The position numbers and the translations under genes are program-made. 64,000 nt of DNA from Adiantum capillus-veneris (taxonomy: Eukaryota; Streptophyta; Polypodiopsida; Polypodiales; Pteridaceae): contig CM043969.1 in NCBI GenBank assembly GCA_014529385.2, positions 18,212,446 through 18,276,445 of the forward strand, read 5' to 3'. Shown piece after piece: positions 1 through 14,100 of this stretch. Each line of letters begins with the position of its first letter. Position 1 is the stretch's first letter. The notes under the pieces are model-generated. The model did not search any database. It worked only from the letters and a program-made list of their open reading frames with translations, and was not told the origin of the DNA.

Positions 1-1
1 T

Positions 2-613
2 GAGAGAGGTGAAGAAGAATTTTCCTCACCAGGAGGTTTTTCCGACCCTCCCCCTTCCCCATCTACGACAAGGATTGCACTAACTCCTATGGAGGTTTTT
101 GACAAGATAGTGTTGGACATGAAGTTAGAACACGAAGCACGAAAAGCAGAAAGAAAGGCAGAACACAAAGAAAGGATGGAAGCCATAGAGCGTGAGCACG
201 AGCAAGAACGCTTGATAGCCGAAGAAAGAAAAGCAGAATTTGATCGCGAGAACAAAGTAAGAAAAGCCATGAACGACCGACACATGAAAGAGATGTTGCG
301 ACTCTTTTCTCAAGTGCAAGCACAGATGCAAGAGATTCGGGAAAAGGAAACTCTCTCAGTCTCTTCTTCTCCAAAGCATGACACACATGAAGATTTGCAT
401 GATGATAATCATGATGATTTGAATGATAATGATGAGCATGATGATTTGGATGACACTGACAAGCATGATGATTTGCATGATGATCAAGATGTGATTTCTC
501 ACAAGCATGATGATTTGTATGATCAAGACGTGATTGTTCACCAGGATGATGGTTTAGTTGATACTTTGTGTAGTGAAGCTAACCTCATTGCAGATTCGAT
601 CGATCATGAATAA
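2..613 (+). CDS. Partial charged coiled-coil ORF with Asp/His-rich repeat tail, open at the left edge
   Basis: The reading frame is open from base 2 and its first ATG is at 89, so the true start may lie outside the window. From the ATG it encodes 174 residues. Residues about 10-95 are almost all Glu, Lys, Arg, Ala and His, which suggests a long charged helix or coiled coil. Residues about 110-155 carry a repeated HDDL/HDDx motif (for example KHDDLHDDQD), built at DNA level from reiterated catgatgat words. Upstream of the ATG the frame is Ser/Pro-rich. The ORF lies about 0.8 kb before a polypurine tract and an LTR, so it is probably the last ORF of an LTR retroelement, or its gag-like part after internal deletion. 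I do not recognise a family. Unlike its neighbours it has no internal stop. Confidence 0.5.
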   Translation, partial: ERGEEEFSSPGGFSDPPPSPSTTRIALTPMEVFDKIVLDMKLEHEARKAERKAEHKERMEAIEREHEQERLIAEERKAEFDRENKVRKAMNDRHMKEMLRLFSQVQAQMQEIREKETLSVSSSPKHDTHEDLHDDNHDDLNDNDEHDDLDDTDKHDDLHDDQDVISHKHDDLYDQDVIVHQDDGLVDTLCSEANLIADSIDHE

Positions 614-1400
614 CCGATCTTGGCTCTCGAGTCGAGGTCCAAAGTATCCCCACAGGAAGTATTATGTGTGTGAGTGATTCATCAGCACGCATTGTCCAAG
701 TGTTTCATTCGTGATCGTTTCCTGTATTTTAGTCAGCGTCCTTATGTGATCCCTTTTCCTAGGCATGACATATTGTACGTTGAGCACGTTTCACTCATGA
801 ATGAGCACGAATGTATGCGGATTATTCATGAAAAGCTGAAAAGTATGTATTCAAGGAAGTCACATTCCATGTCTCTTCCTTAGCACGACATAGTCGTAGA
901 AAGAGCACAAGAAAGTATGCGCACCAAGCATGGGTATTTCCGTTGTGAATTGCCAGAGTTGATTGATTTAGATCAGAATAGAAAGATTTGATCTCATTGT
1001 TTGCGTATGTGTGGTGAACGGTTTGGCACTCCATCTATTTGTTCATCTACATTGCATGCACAGTCTTTTAGGAAGACGAGATTTTTTCCAGTCACTTTAC
1101 ATGGAATAGGTATGTTCATGTTTTTGTGTTGGAAGTGGTTTCAGGAATTTTCAGCCATGGAGATTCTTGAAGAAGGAAGAAGCATGACCCTAGACGAAGT
1201 TGAAGCATCGAAGGAGCCACAGAAGACTTTGTGTCCCTTTCAGCGCGGCCCAAAGAAGCAAGCTTTGCAGACCTTTATGAAGTTCAAGTACCGCACGACC
1301 TACACATCAGAGTGGGCCGGCGAAGAGTCCTTTCCAGGATTCCGGGTACCAATGGCAATCTCCCTCGACGTCATACAGTTTGGTACCGTACCTTACTTTG
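614..1400 (+). other. Decayed internal region of LTR element
   Basis: Short open stretches here (about 674-880 and 1001-1459) shift frame and stop repeatedly. None shows a motif I can name. The segment joins the Asp-rich ORF to the polypurine tract and LTR, so I read it as eroded element interior. Confidence 0.4.
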
Positions 1401-1412
1401 AACAGGAGGGGA
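1401..1412 (+). other. Polypurine tract before 3' LTR
   Basis: A purine-rich run, aacaggagggga, lies directly before a TGTCACGTGACA sequence that fits an LTR start. This is the usual plus-strand priming site arrangement of LTR retrotransposons. Confidence 0.5.
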
Positions 1413-2618
1413 TGTCACGTGACACATCCAACCCTGTCCGTGGACAAGCTACAGCATGACCAGGGTTCAGGTCAGTCAAGTCAGTCTAGAATAGAAAGTG
1501 ATTTGGCACTTTTGTGAGTGTTCGTAGACCGTGCATGACCAGTCACTTAGATTAGATGCATATCCTCCGATTGCACACAGCATGATCATCACCATTCCCA
1601 TCAAAATCCATCGGGAGAATTTTCCAATGCATTTAGCCTATTTTCTCTATTTTTGAAATTTTTCACTTATTTATTAAGTGACTTGTTGGAAACTAGGTAG
1701 GGCAATTTTGCTAATGAAATATATAAGCAAACCAAAGTTAGCACTTTCTGGCAGAAGAGTCAACAGGAGCACCGCTCAACAGGCACTTTCTCAGCAGGAT
1801 CCCCGACTACATGACTTAGCCTTTTTGCAAGGATAGATGAGCCTTGGTGATTTTGCATTGCAGAGAAGCTTCGGCATTGGTAGACACAACAGAACCACTT
1901 CACGACAGCAGATCAGTCATAACGTTAGTGGATTTTCCCCAGCAATAGAACTCAACCCCTAGCATTTTTGCATCAACATCACGCTTCAGGGTTTTGCAAA
2001 TCCACCGCGACGAAACATCGAGGAACACCAACGTTTTCAGTTTTCAGCATTCAGTACCCGCAGTAGAACCCCCGAACCTAGCAGATCTCACCTTCCCGCA
2101 GTAGATCCTCGCCACACGGTCAGATTCCGCGAAGCTTACAGATTCAGCCCGAAAAACGCAGATTTCAGCATCTGCGTTTTCAGCGTGTCGTCGTCGTATC
2201 GTCGCCATCGACATCGTCACTGACATAGAGTCAGAATTCAACAGATAGAAGATTGCAGATTTCAGCCATTAGCAATTTCAGATTTCAACCCGTCTCATCG
2301 TCGTCGACATCGTCGGCAAGTCTAAGCATTGTAGAGATTTGTGCAATCATAGTAGACCGCTCTCGCCATAGAGAGTGGGGCCCTTGGAGGAGGGTTTTAC
2401 AACGTCTCTGGTGTCGTATTCTCTTCTCTATCTTTCAGTCTCATGTACCTTCATTCAAAGTGTTCATCCACTTTGTTTGTGTCCATTGCACTCTCTCACT
2501 TAAGGAACGGAAGGCTCTCCCTTCCGTAAGTAAAAGGAACCCTTGAGCACAGTTCAAAGCACTCATCTTGAGCAAAGTTCAACATTCATTTCCGCTACAC
2601 CTTACATTGTTACACTAC
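1413..2618 (+). repeat. Probable 3' LTR of the left-edge element
   Basis: The start TGTCAC follows a polypurine tract. A TATA box (tatataag, 1720-1727) sits about 300 bp in, as expected for an LTR promoter. The end is uncertain: ...TTGTTACA at about 2618 would give the TGT...ACA terminal inverted ends usual for LTRs. No second copy is in the window to confirm the borders. Small ORFs inside have no recognisable product. Confidence 0.4.
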
Positions 2619-3420
2619 GGTGGACATATGGCATGACGTGCATGTAGTTTTAGGTTAGACGAAACCAACAAGGCATTCCCGGTGTCAATCGGATTTCCGA
2701 ATGGACAGATGTGCGATGGTTTCACCGAGAGACTTTGCCTTGACAAGCTATTAATAAATCATTTCAAATTATTTAATTTTACAACCTTGTCTTCCAAATT
2801 TGCCCTACCTAAGTCTTAAAAAGTTTATAACCAGTATTCTACCCTATAAAGGGTGCAAGGGAGCTAGCGTTTTGGATCAGATGAGCCAGCGCCACATCTA
2901 GCCCCAGTGTTTTGCATGCCCTTGCGTTTCTGCTAACAAATCGCAAATCAGCCCAACGCTTCCAAATAGCAGCAGATCAGCCCAACGTTTTCAATTTTAA
3001 GCCCTTCCACTCGTTGGACGCGCCAGGATCTACTACCGCTAGCCTCTCTACTGCAACTTGGTACTTCCGTTGTCACGGGATAAGCACCACGAGCCAACAG
3101 AAAAGACCAGCCTAAATAGACTTTTAGCACTTCAATAACAATTGAACTGAAAGAGATGCACGACACACGAGACGAGTGGCAAAATTCCACCCCAAGAGAG
3201 CACTGGCCCTTTCGGTATTTCTTTATATTGCTTGAACTCAGTACAACGCCGGTACTCCATACTCTGCATCTCCACACGGGAGCGTGCCAGAGACTGAGCC
3301 CATGGCACATATTTAAAGGCCTTTGGCCTATGAAAAGCAATTACACGAAAAGCTTCAAACTCAAAGGCATCTTCTCCAAAAACATCTTCCCCAAAAGCTG
3401 CCAACACAAAATAGGGAATT
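2619..3420. other. No gene recognised; promoter-like TATA
   Basis: AT-rich at 2740-2850, with a TATA-like ctataaagg near 2844 followed by moderately GC-rich sequence. This may be part of another LTR. No protein motif was found. It lies downstream of the bZIP gene, probably inside its third intron. Confidence 0.3.
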
Positions 3421-3695
3421 CCGTACAACTGCCACGTCAGCACTTGCAAGCGCAATTCGCGAAAATCCGTACATTCTACCACATCATCAGCGTAAATCAT
3501 GGGCGTCGTACAACTGCCACGCCATCACATTTTTTGCAAGATTACATATAGACCTTGGGATTAGCATATGTAAGGGTGAACCCGTACTGTAATCTTCAAC
3601 GTCGTACAACTGCCACGCCATCACATTTTTTGCAAGATTACATATAGACCTTGGGATTAGCATATGTAAGGGTGAACCCGTACTGTAATCTTCAA
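3421..3695. repeat. 96-bp perfect tandem duplication with a partial third copy
   Basis: Bases 3504-3599 and 3600-3695 are identical by eye: both begin cgtcgtacaactgccacgcc and end ctgtaatcttcaa. A diverged partial copy of the first 25-30 bases (ccgtacaactgccacg) lies at 3421-3450. The exact identity implies recent duplication. Confidence 0.9.
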
Positions 3696-4124
3696 GTGAT
3701 TGTTGTGACAACAAAGAAATACCTAGGTGGCAGCATCAAGGGCACAAATTGGGCACTCCTGCATCTTTGTCATGCTGACAGGATTTTTTTTGTGAAAATT
3801 ACTGCCTCTCTTAAGATCTGATTTTCAGCTTGTGTTGGCTGGTAGTTGCCTACTGTAGCATTCTACTGCAACAAAGCATGAGGATGTTCTGTTCAAAAGA
3901 AATGTGTCAAGATGATTGTGAAACCTTACTGCTTGAGGGAACACAAACGTATGACTTGGTACAGACATTCAATAAAAACTAAGAATAGATAAACCAGGCT
4001 GGGGGTGGACAAGTCATGACACAAAAGCACCGAGGAGCAAAGCTTGACAAAAGCAGCCCAAGCGCAAGATAGACCTGATAATTTACTTCACTTCTTCGGC
4101 GCTTAAATTATAAGAAAGACCTAC

Positions 4125-5460
4125 CACTGCTTAGATGTGTTTGCTGTTCCAAGCTTTGCAACTGAAACTTCAGCTCATTGTTTTCAGCTGTCAAAACTGT
4201 CGTGTCATTCTGTTGGGTAATAAACAGCAAAAAGAACGACCAAAGTTTGAGATTTTCTCACCCTCCAGAACCAAAGGCATGAATCAAAAAAATGAAAAGT
4301 AGAGAAAAATCTTTAGCAACACCTGCATCATTGTGAGTTGCGCCGACAGAGTGGTGGCCTCTGTCTGAAGGGCCTGAACCTTACGCTCTAGCTCTGCAAT
4401 GTATCGCATTTTGCGCTCCTTGGAGCGAGCAGCTGATTGTCTGTTTGCCAGTATTCTGTTCAAAAAACACAAATCAGAATAAGAATCCATACAAGATAAG
4501 ATTAGATACTTGCTGAAACCAGCCCAACAGAAAAAGTCAAGACATTGACACAAAGAGAAACATGGAAAGCTGTTATTTGCAAGCAAAAAAACACCTTTTG
4601 GCCCGCTTTGGATCTATAAGAGCAAGTTCAGCAAGCTTGTTTGCTGACACTGTCTTTGATGATTCGCCTGAAGATGTACTTGCATCCTTCGGAAATGGCA
4701 TCGAAGATCCATCCATAGAATAGCTGTGAGAATGCCTGTGCCTTGGTCGTTCTGGCAATGGCTCTTCTGTATATTCATTAAACCCTGCCAGCATTTGGTC
4801 AACTGAAAAACTTCGAGCATGGTGTGGAGCTGGAGGCGCATTGTTGCCCATGTTGCTACCAACCTTTGTCGCATTGGGAAAATGTGCTGATGTGGAAGAC
4901 AAGTTCATTTTGTCCAGATCTAACATAGAAAAATAATCGTCTCCCAGCTCATCTGCTTCGGCAGAAGCTTCAAGACATCCAGGCTCATAATCAAAAACGA
5001 TGTCATCTGGCAAGCGGAATGCAATCTCGGACTGGGCTCGGCGGTGACCTCTAGGATGATAGGGAACATCTGATACCTCATTCAAATCAGAGCTGCGCGT
5101 TCGTGAGATCCCGGAAAAGCCTATAGGTGGTGATTTTTCATCTTTGATTGAATCAACAGGGGGTCGCCCACTTGATGAAGACGACGATGACTCATCTTTC
5201 TTCACAGTGAACGCATTTGCAGGGGAAGGGTAGCCTACATACTTTGGATGGGGTATATGTGCAGGAGGAAGGTGGGTGGAAAAAGCACCACGGTTCAGCT
5301 TTGAGCTGCCCTTTAAACTCGAACTGGAAGTGTGTCCATGGCTGTGATTGACACCAGGATTCGGGGTAGGGTTACCATTCTGTGAAGAGCCTTTCGATAC
5401 GGCAAAATCTGACTGTAGGCGTTCGAGAAAAGCTTCATAGCTCTCACCCATGCCCTCCAT
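4125..5460 (-). CDS. Group I bZIP transcription factor (VIP1/RF2a/RSG-like), last exon not found
   Basis: A nuclear DNA-binding factor on the minus strand. Exons are 5460-4595, 4455-4323 and 4209-4125, joined at CAAAAG^GT, CAG^AATACT, ATGCAG^GT and CAG^AATGAC. Exon 1 encodes 289 residues with the third base pair of codon 289 completed by exon 2. It has a Ser-rich N-terminus, HRRAQS (139-144) and HARSFS (214-219), which fit the HxRxxS phosphorylation/14-3-3 motifs of VIP1 and RSG, and an acidic [16 protein letters not shown] segment (about 168-183). The basic region (DPKRAKR plus [15 protein letters not shown]) spans the first intron. It has Lys where most bZIPs have Arg in N-x7-R, a group I trait. 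The leucine zipper runs through exons 2 and 3. Exon 3 ends at a good donor, AGTG^GTAGGT, in the same phase as relatives. The conserved C-terminal zipper end is absent from bases 1-4124. If unspliced, translation would stop at 4108. Confidence 0.92.
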
Positions 5461-7689
5461 GCTTACAAAAGATATTTGCCGAAGCTAAGCGGTCTTCACA
5501 TGTGAGGAAGATCAAGCAGAACACAGGCAAACAGAGATGCGGGCCTAGAAGAGAAGGGGTAATTCTGTTCTTGCGCTCACATACACAGCCAAGAAATCAC
5601 GAAACAGAATACAAAGTCATGCACCACACACATGTACACAGAAACAGGGAGGAAAGAAGGCAAACCCAGAGCTTGCCGAAATGAGCTATGGCGGGGAGAG
5701 GCCACTCATGTGTAGAAGCTCCCGCTGCCTGCTGTCTTCAAGGTTCTTGGGTTGCATTGCAGATCAAAGAACACCTTGTCTTTCGTAGAGTGCCTTGTTA
5801 CCCTCTGCAGATTGATGTGAGCTGCCGCTCTCTGCTTTTCCTCCGCTCGTCTGGCAAAACGTCACACAGCAGACACGACAGATCATTCAATGAGGACCCA
5901 AAAACCTCCCCCCTCGTCATGCACATTATACCATCCATGCCCACCATCAACGCTCATCCTCTCCAAGCCCTCCACATTACATTACAATATTAGTGTGTTT
6001 TTGAACCCCTCGCGGAACGTGTTGCACAGTTGCAACTTGCATATCGAGCACATTTAAGTCAAAACTTAAGAAGGTGTCTCTTGTAGCTTGTAATGTGGAC
6101 CATTATTGGCTCCTTTCACAAAGGAGACCCCTAATGAGTCACGACTATCTCAATGAGAAAGGAGAAGGATAGAACCGCTATGAAGAGAGAGGCAAGATGT
6201 GTTGTGTGAAACTCGTGTTCATGTTACCTCAATATGAGATCTATGCAAAGAGTCAAGCATGGAAGGGACACTAGACAACTATGAAGTGACTTGATAGAGT
6301 AGAGGATATGCCCAGTTAATAATGACAAAGAACTCATTAATAATATTAAGACCAAGGTAGCATTAAAAACACAACATGAGCAAATAAAAGGCTAAAGTGT
6401 GAAGCTTAACAAGCAGTTACAACTTACTTTGATATTACTATTATGCAAATGGAGAGTGCGACCTTCATAACTAGACCATGCAAGCCCCTTGCATGAAAAG
6501 AGAGATGGACATGCACACTAAAGCTCTACCCAGCCAACCCCCTATAAACCCATGCCTTGCCCCCAGCATGGAGGACCCATTTCTATGTGTGCACCTCTTA
6601 AGCTAGATGCCTTCTATCCTCCAAGGATAGATATTAGCCCTTGGGCTCATAGCCTCTAGGTTCCTAAACCCTACTAGCTATCGTAGGCAAGCCTTTAGGA
6701 CTCATATTTTGATGAGTTTTTAATCACACTCTCAAGCATTTAAAGTTGTGGGAGCCTGAAAATTCTTACAAAGAGTGGGAAAGGGAGCTGGATGGAAGGT
6801 AGGTATTGCTTTGTTAGAAATCTCTTACAAGAAGCCTAGATTCTTCTCGTTGGACTATCTAGTACAAGAGAGATCGGTCGTAGAAGAGATAGCAATTGCA
6901 AGAAAGAGCTTCATAAGAAGAGATCCACTATGAGCATGCCTATGATTTTGTCCACAAACTAGAGGTAGAAAGAGGGCACAGTTTTCATGTTGGATATACC
7001 TATGAGAAAAAAGGGGTTTTTTGCTGCTTTTTCTTTAATTATCCCCCTTTGTGTTCCTATGTGGCAATGATTTGGACCTTTGAGATTTAATTAAGGTTGA
7101 TCCTCATCTTATTCCCCCCTTCAAACCATGTTCCCCCACTTCCGAGTTAATGTGGTGATTTTAAGGTGTTATCATGTTCTTTTTTATCCCAAAATGGAAA
7201 TTCAAAATCCTTAAAGGAATTAATTTTTGCCATTTTATAGGCCTTCTGCATTTCCAAAGACCAACATTTTCAAACTTACATTTTACCCACTTAAAAACAT
7301 GCATAATCCAAAATAGAGTTCAAATCTTGAAAGTCATTTAGGACTTATTTAATGTACAGTTTGATGACACCGAAGGCAGTACGAGCTTGTTAGTAAGCTA
7401 AGAGATTTAGCATGTAACCCAGCATCTTTTGTTAAATTTGAAATTAGTCCATAAGATCATCGTGCTAACTTGCTAAAGTACTTTTGGTATCAAGAGTGAT
7501 CAACTCGCCAGAGTACTTTTGGTATCAAGAGCCATAGTACTTTTTTAGGGAGATGCAACCTTCAAGCGAGCTCATTGAGCTCGATATCATCAAAACTTTG
7601 ATTCAAGCTCATTCAATTTTGACTACTAGTAGTATGGTGTAGGCAATTTTGACCTTTTTCTGGAAGTTTGTTGACATCATCAAAATCTG
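5461..7689. other. bZIP upstream region and AT-rich intergenic DNA
   Basis: Bases 5461-6000 lie just upstream of the bZIP start and probably hold its 5' UTR and promoter; short open frames there have no recognisable product. From 6000 to 7690 I see only AT-rich sequence without motif, tandem repeat or coding-like stretch. No clear TATA box or transcription start could be assigned. Confidence 0.5.
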
Positions 7690-8375
7690 CAAAACGGGCA
7701 CTTTATAGTTTGTTGTGTATTTTGCTATATAACACAAGTTAGCTTTTGTGCAATCTTTCCTCTACACAAGCAACTTTTGCATCATATGCAGGCATCGGCC
7801 ATGGCAAACAACAACAAGGATGTTTTCCACACGTTGTCTCTTGAGGATGGGGATAACTACCCACTTCGGGCACAAATGATGCAACACCTCCTTGTTGCAA
7901 AGAGCGTTTTGAGCATTATGTGGGTTTATGATGCAAGACAAGGTTTTGCGGATGATGGTGTAGGTTTCAGCAATTCCACTACTAGAGTCATTTTGCTTAC
8001 TATGGAACAAGCACATTGGGATGCTAAAGATGCACAAGCTCGTGCATTTTATTGCGCTTTCTATTAAGCGTTTCTCTACTCCATGCATTCGCTCAGCATG
8101 AACATCAAAACATGTAGGGGTACACTTGCTTCTTTGTATGCACGAAATAATATGGCAAAATTTGCTTTCTTGCATAAGGAGTTAGAGTCAAAGGTTATGC
8201 ACAAGGATAATAATATGGATGTATTTCTTATGGAGATTAGATATCAATGAGTAGTTAGTTCCATTAGTGAGGTCATTTCTGAAAGTCCTCTTGTGTAGAC
8301 AGTTCATGATGCTTTTTTGTATTCTTATCAAACTTTTGCCTCCACCTTCAAAGTTCCGACAACAAATAAACCTAA
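7690..8375 (+). pseudogene. Decayed Ty1/Copia leader and gag (UBN2-type)
   Basis: The start ATG at 7801 begins MANNNKDVFHTLSLEDGDNY, which aligns with the gag starts of the two Copia elements at 19636 and 25452. The match continues through QAHWDAKDAQA, LASLYARNNMAKFAFLHKEL and SYQTFAST to about 8375. It needs frame changes and passes in-frame stops. The leader (tgctatataacac near 7720) also resembles the leaders of those elements. No LTR of the 227-bp type flanks it. It is an older, more diverged relative. Confidence 0.75.
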
Positions 8376-11004
<2,629 letters not shown>

Positions 11005-11168
11005 TGCCAAGGGTAGGACTAAGCGGGCATGGCCCGAGCAAAGTGTCGGACATAGATGCAATACAGGGGTCTATCTATAGCTAAGAGCCAGAGGGCCATA
11101 GGGTCAGTGGCCTATATATAGTGCAGTTGGGTGGTTATTCTCATGTTTGTCTCCCCTCTACTCTTACA
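11005..11168 (+). repeat. 5' LTR (164 bp) of the Gypsy element
   Basis: Starts TGCCAAGG and ends CTCTTACA. A TATA box (ctatatatag, about 11112) lies 50-60 bp before the end. The PBS begins two bases later. Confidence 0.7.
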
Positions 11169-11169
11169 T

Positions 11170-11183
11170 TGGTATCAAAGCTC
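11170..11183 (+). other. Primer binding site, tRNA-iMet type
   Basis: TGGTATCAAAGCTC differs by one base in its first twelve from the usual plant TGGTATCAGAGC. It is placed two bases after the LTR end. Confidence 0.75.
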
Positions 11184-14100
11184 AGGGGTGAAGGGCAATC
11201 ATGGAGGAGGAGGGACAATAGGACGTGGAAGTTGGCTCGATGCTTTGCTCTTTGTTTCTCTTTCTAATGCTCTCCCTCTCATCTCAAGTCGCCATGGTGT
11301 GGGCATGGTCCCTTGGGTCGGGCTAGATGGGCCGACAGAGCCGTGGGAGCGACCTCCTGCAAACACAGAGGTGTTGTTTTTTACCTGCATAAAGTGCATG
11401 AAACCCTTCTTGATGGGATCGTCATGGCCTTGGGAGGCTTTTACGTGTCAGTAGTGCCATTGTTTGGGGTTCGTAGCACCACCTTCAGCAAGAAAATCCT
11501 GGCGCAGTTGTGGCTTCCCTCTGTTGAACGCCATGGCTTGTAGCAATTTCACACTTCTTGAAACTTTTTGGGGTGCCCAAGGGGCCCATCCCATGGGAAC
11601 TAGCTGCATGGTGTAGAGCGGAGATGGCAAGCGGTTTGCAAGGGCTCGTTGCCCCAAATATGCAACGAATTCAGGTACAATAGTAGGCACACATTGGCAG
11701 ACACCACATGCGGATGGCCGGTGCGAGCTGAGGACAAGCCTCGAGATGGGTTGTGGTTTAGGCAAGGCCCTCAACAAAAAGCATACATTTATGGTCATAG
11801 CATTGCGAGATTGGGAATCGTCACTTACTGACTTTATACGCAAAGTACAAAGCATGGCTTGAAGCTCAATCCAAAGTACAAAGTTTTTTTTCCCGAGTCG
11901 ATCAACATGGTCAAGACAAACGAAGGGCAAGGCTTAACAAGAATTTGCCATGGGCAACAACCAGGACTAGATTTGCAACATTGGGGACTTCCACAAGATG
12001 GGAAGTAAGTATCAGACTAGAGTTAAAATTTTCCAATTGATTTAATTTTTCAGGTTGAATGGGCACAGATATCTAACACCGATAGTAGCATCCAAAGTTG
12101 GGCTACTGAGATGTATCATGCAAAGGCAAGGACTCGATGGTTGTTGTTTGAGTTCAGAAAGTTGGTAGGGGTTTCTCTCTCTTTTCATCCGTAGTTTTGG
12201 GTGTGGAGTTTTGCTAGGACAAGGTTGTTAGGTAAAGACGATATTGCGGATTGGTTTGAGGATCATGGAAGCTCGAACGCCCCGACCATGCAATTGACAC
12301 AAAAAGTTGATACAGTTAATTTATGAGGTAGGCATTCAATCTTGTTTTTGTTTGCCAAATTCTTCTAGCATGCATTGTGGCTATGGTATGCAACGGACAT
12401 GTGTGCTACACTAGATGTTCTTCTATGGCAATTTAAACACTCCAAGCACAAGCAAGGCTTGTAGTAAAGAACTGCGACGACAGCGGACGATCCTAAGAAT
12501 CCATGCAAGGCATGTGATTATCTTTTATTAAGAAGCAAGGCTCCAACAAGGATAACCCATACAAAGGTTTCAAAGAATCTCCTCAACCTTGAATATGGCA
12601 AGGTTGTCTGGCAATAAAAGCAAGTCAGACATGGGTGAATTGTAAAGGCTCCAACAAGGATAACCCATACAAAGGTTTCAATGACTTGTAAGGCAAAGGG
12701 TCCAACAAGGATAACCCATACAAAGGTTTCAGTGACGCTCCTCAACCTTGAATACGGCAAGGTTGCCTGGCAGTAAAAGCAAGTTAGCCATGGCTGATGA
12801 CGTGTAAGGCAAAGGCAATCAGCAAGGCTGATCCTTAATTCCAATTCCTAGAAGTCGGTAGGCAAAATTGATTATGATCAACCCTGTCTCGGCAAGCCAA
12901 GTTTGAAAGGAAATTACAAATGGGTACTTACAAAGCAACATTGGGCAACTCAGGTATATTTTGTTCGTGCAATTACTCTTGATATTTTTTGTGTTTCCAG
13001 TCTAGTAACATACTCGACAAGGCCGACAAGCAGCAACAATTGACAAGTAATGCTATGAAATCGAGCACCAAAGGTGGAAATTCAAGCAATTCATTAAACA
13101 AGTTACAGCTTACAAATCTCAACTAATCTTGCAAAAGTTTTTACGATGTCAACTTGACAAGAAAATGTTGCTTCGATCAAGTAGGGATTGGAAATAAGAT
13201 GAAAATAGCTAAGCTTCCTGAGCTATCTATTTCAAAATTGGCCAATCTAAGGATTCAATAAGATGTACGCCTCGACAAGGCCAATTTTTCAACAAGGTCG
13301 ATTCTCTTTTGCTTTGACAATTGTGTGTCAAAAGGAACACATGTGAGCTATGAGCACTCAAGTTGCGTTCTGCCTCACCTTTTCAATGAACTTATGTAAA
13401 TCACGTCTTTAGTTCAGGGCATATTGCATGTAAGTTTCCAAAGTTTGGAATATTCTATTAGCATACGAACTTGAAGAAACTTTGCAACATGTCTGCCTGA
13501 AGTTTTTCTTGGAGGTCGGTATAAACCAAGCCGCAAGGGCTATACATATCACAACCGACAGCCCTAAATTTCTCAGTATACATGGCTATGAGCCAGATTC
13601 ATCAACATAGATGGCTACAAGATAACTTCAAGCACAAGGATGACAAACGCAGACTGAAATTTGCTCTCAAATGAGCATCTCCTTTTGAATTTCAGGATCA
13701 CAGGCCATGGAGGGGCGACAAGGTTAGCCACTTTCAAGTTCTTCTTGTTTTTTGTCTTTAACCTCTAAATTGGACAATATTTTTTGGTTGTGCAAAGCAA
13801 GTTCTTTGATAGTCTTCATGGGAAGCAAGGATTCTGTTATGTGCCAAAGTTATATCCATTGACTCAGGATCAAGGATAATGACAAACATATTTGGCAAAT
13901 TGGCAATAACAAGATATAAGCTCACAATAATGTTTGGCAACAACGAAGTGTGATGTATCCATGCATTACAAATCATGCACAACACGTATGGCATGGCTCA
14001 AACTGTTGAGACAGTTGTGAAAGCCAAGGGCTTATCACTCTATTTTCCGATATGCATGCATTCATGTCAGTATGGTGGAATTCTTTCCACTGACTCATTG

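Noticed and set aside
356-541. Met/Ile-rich minus-strand frame
   Set aside because: It is the antisense of the HDDL repeat of the plus-strand ORF.
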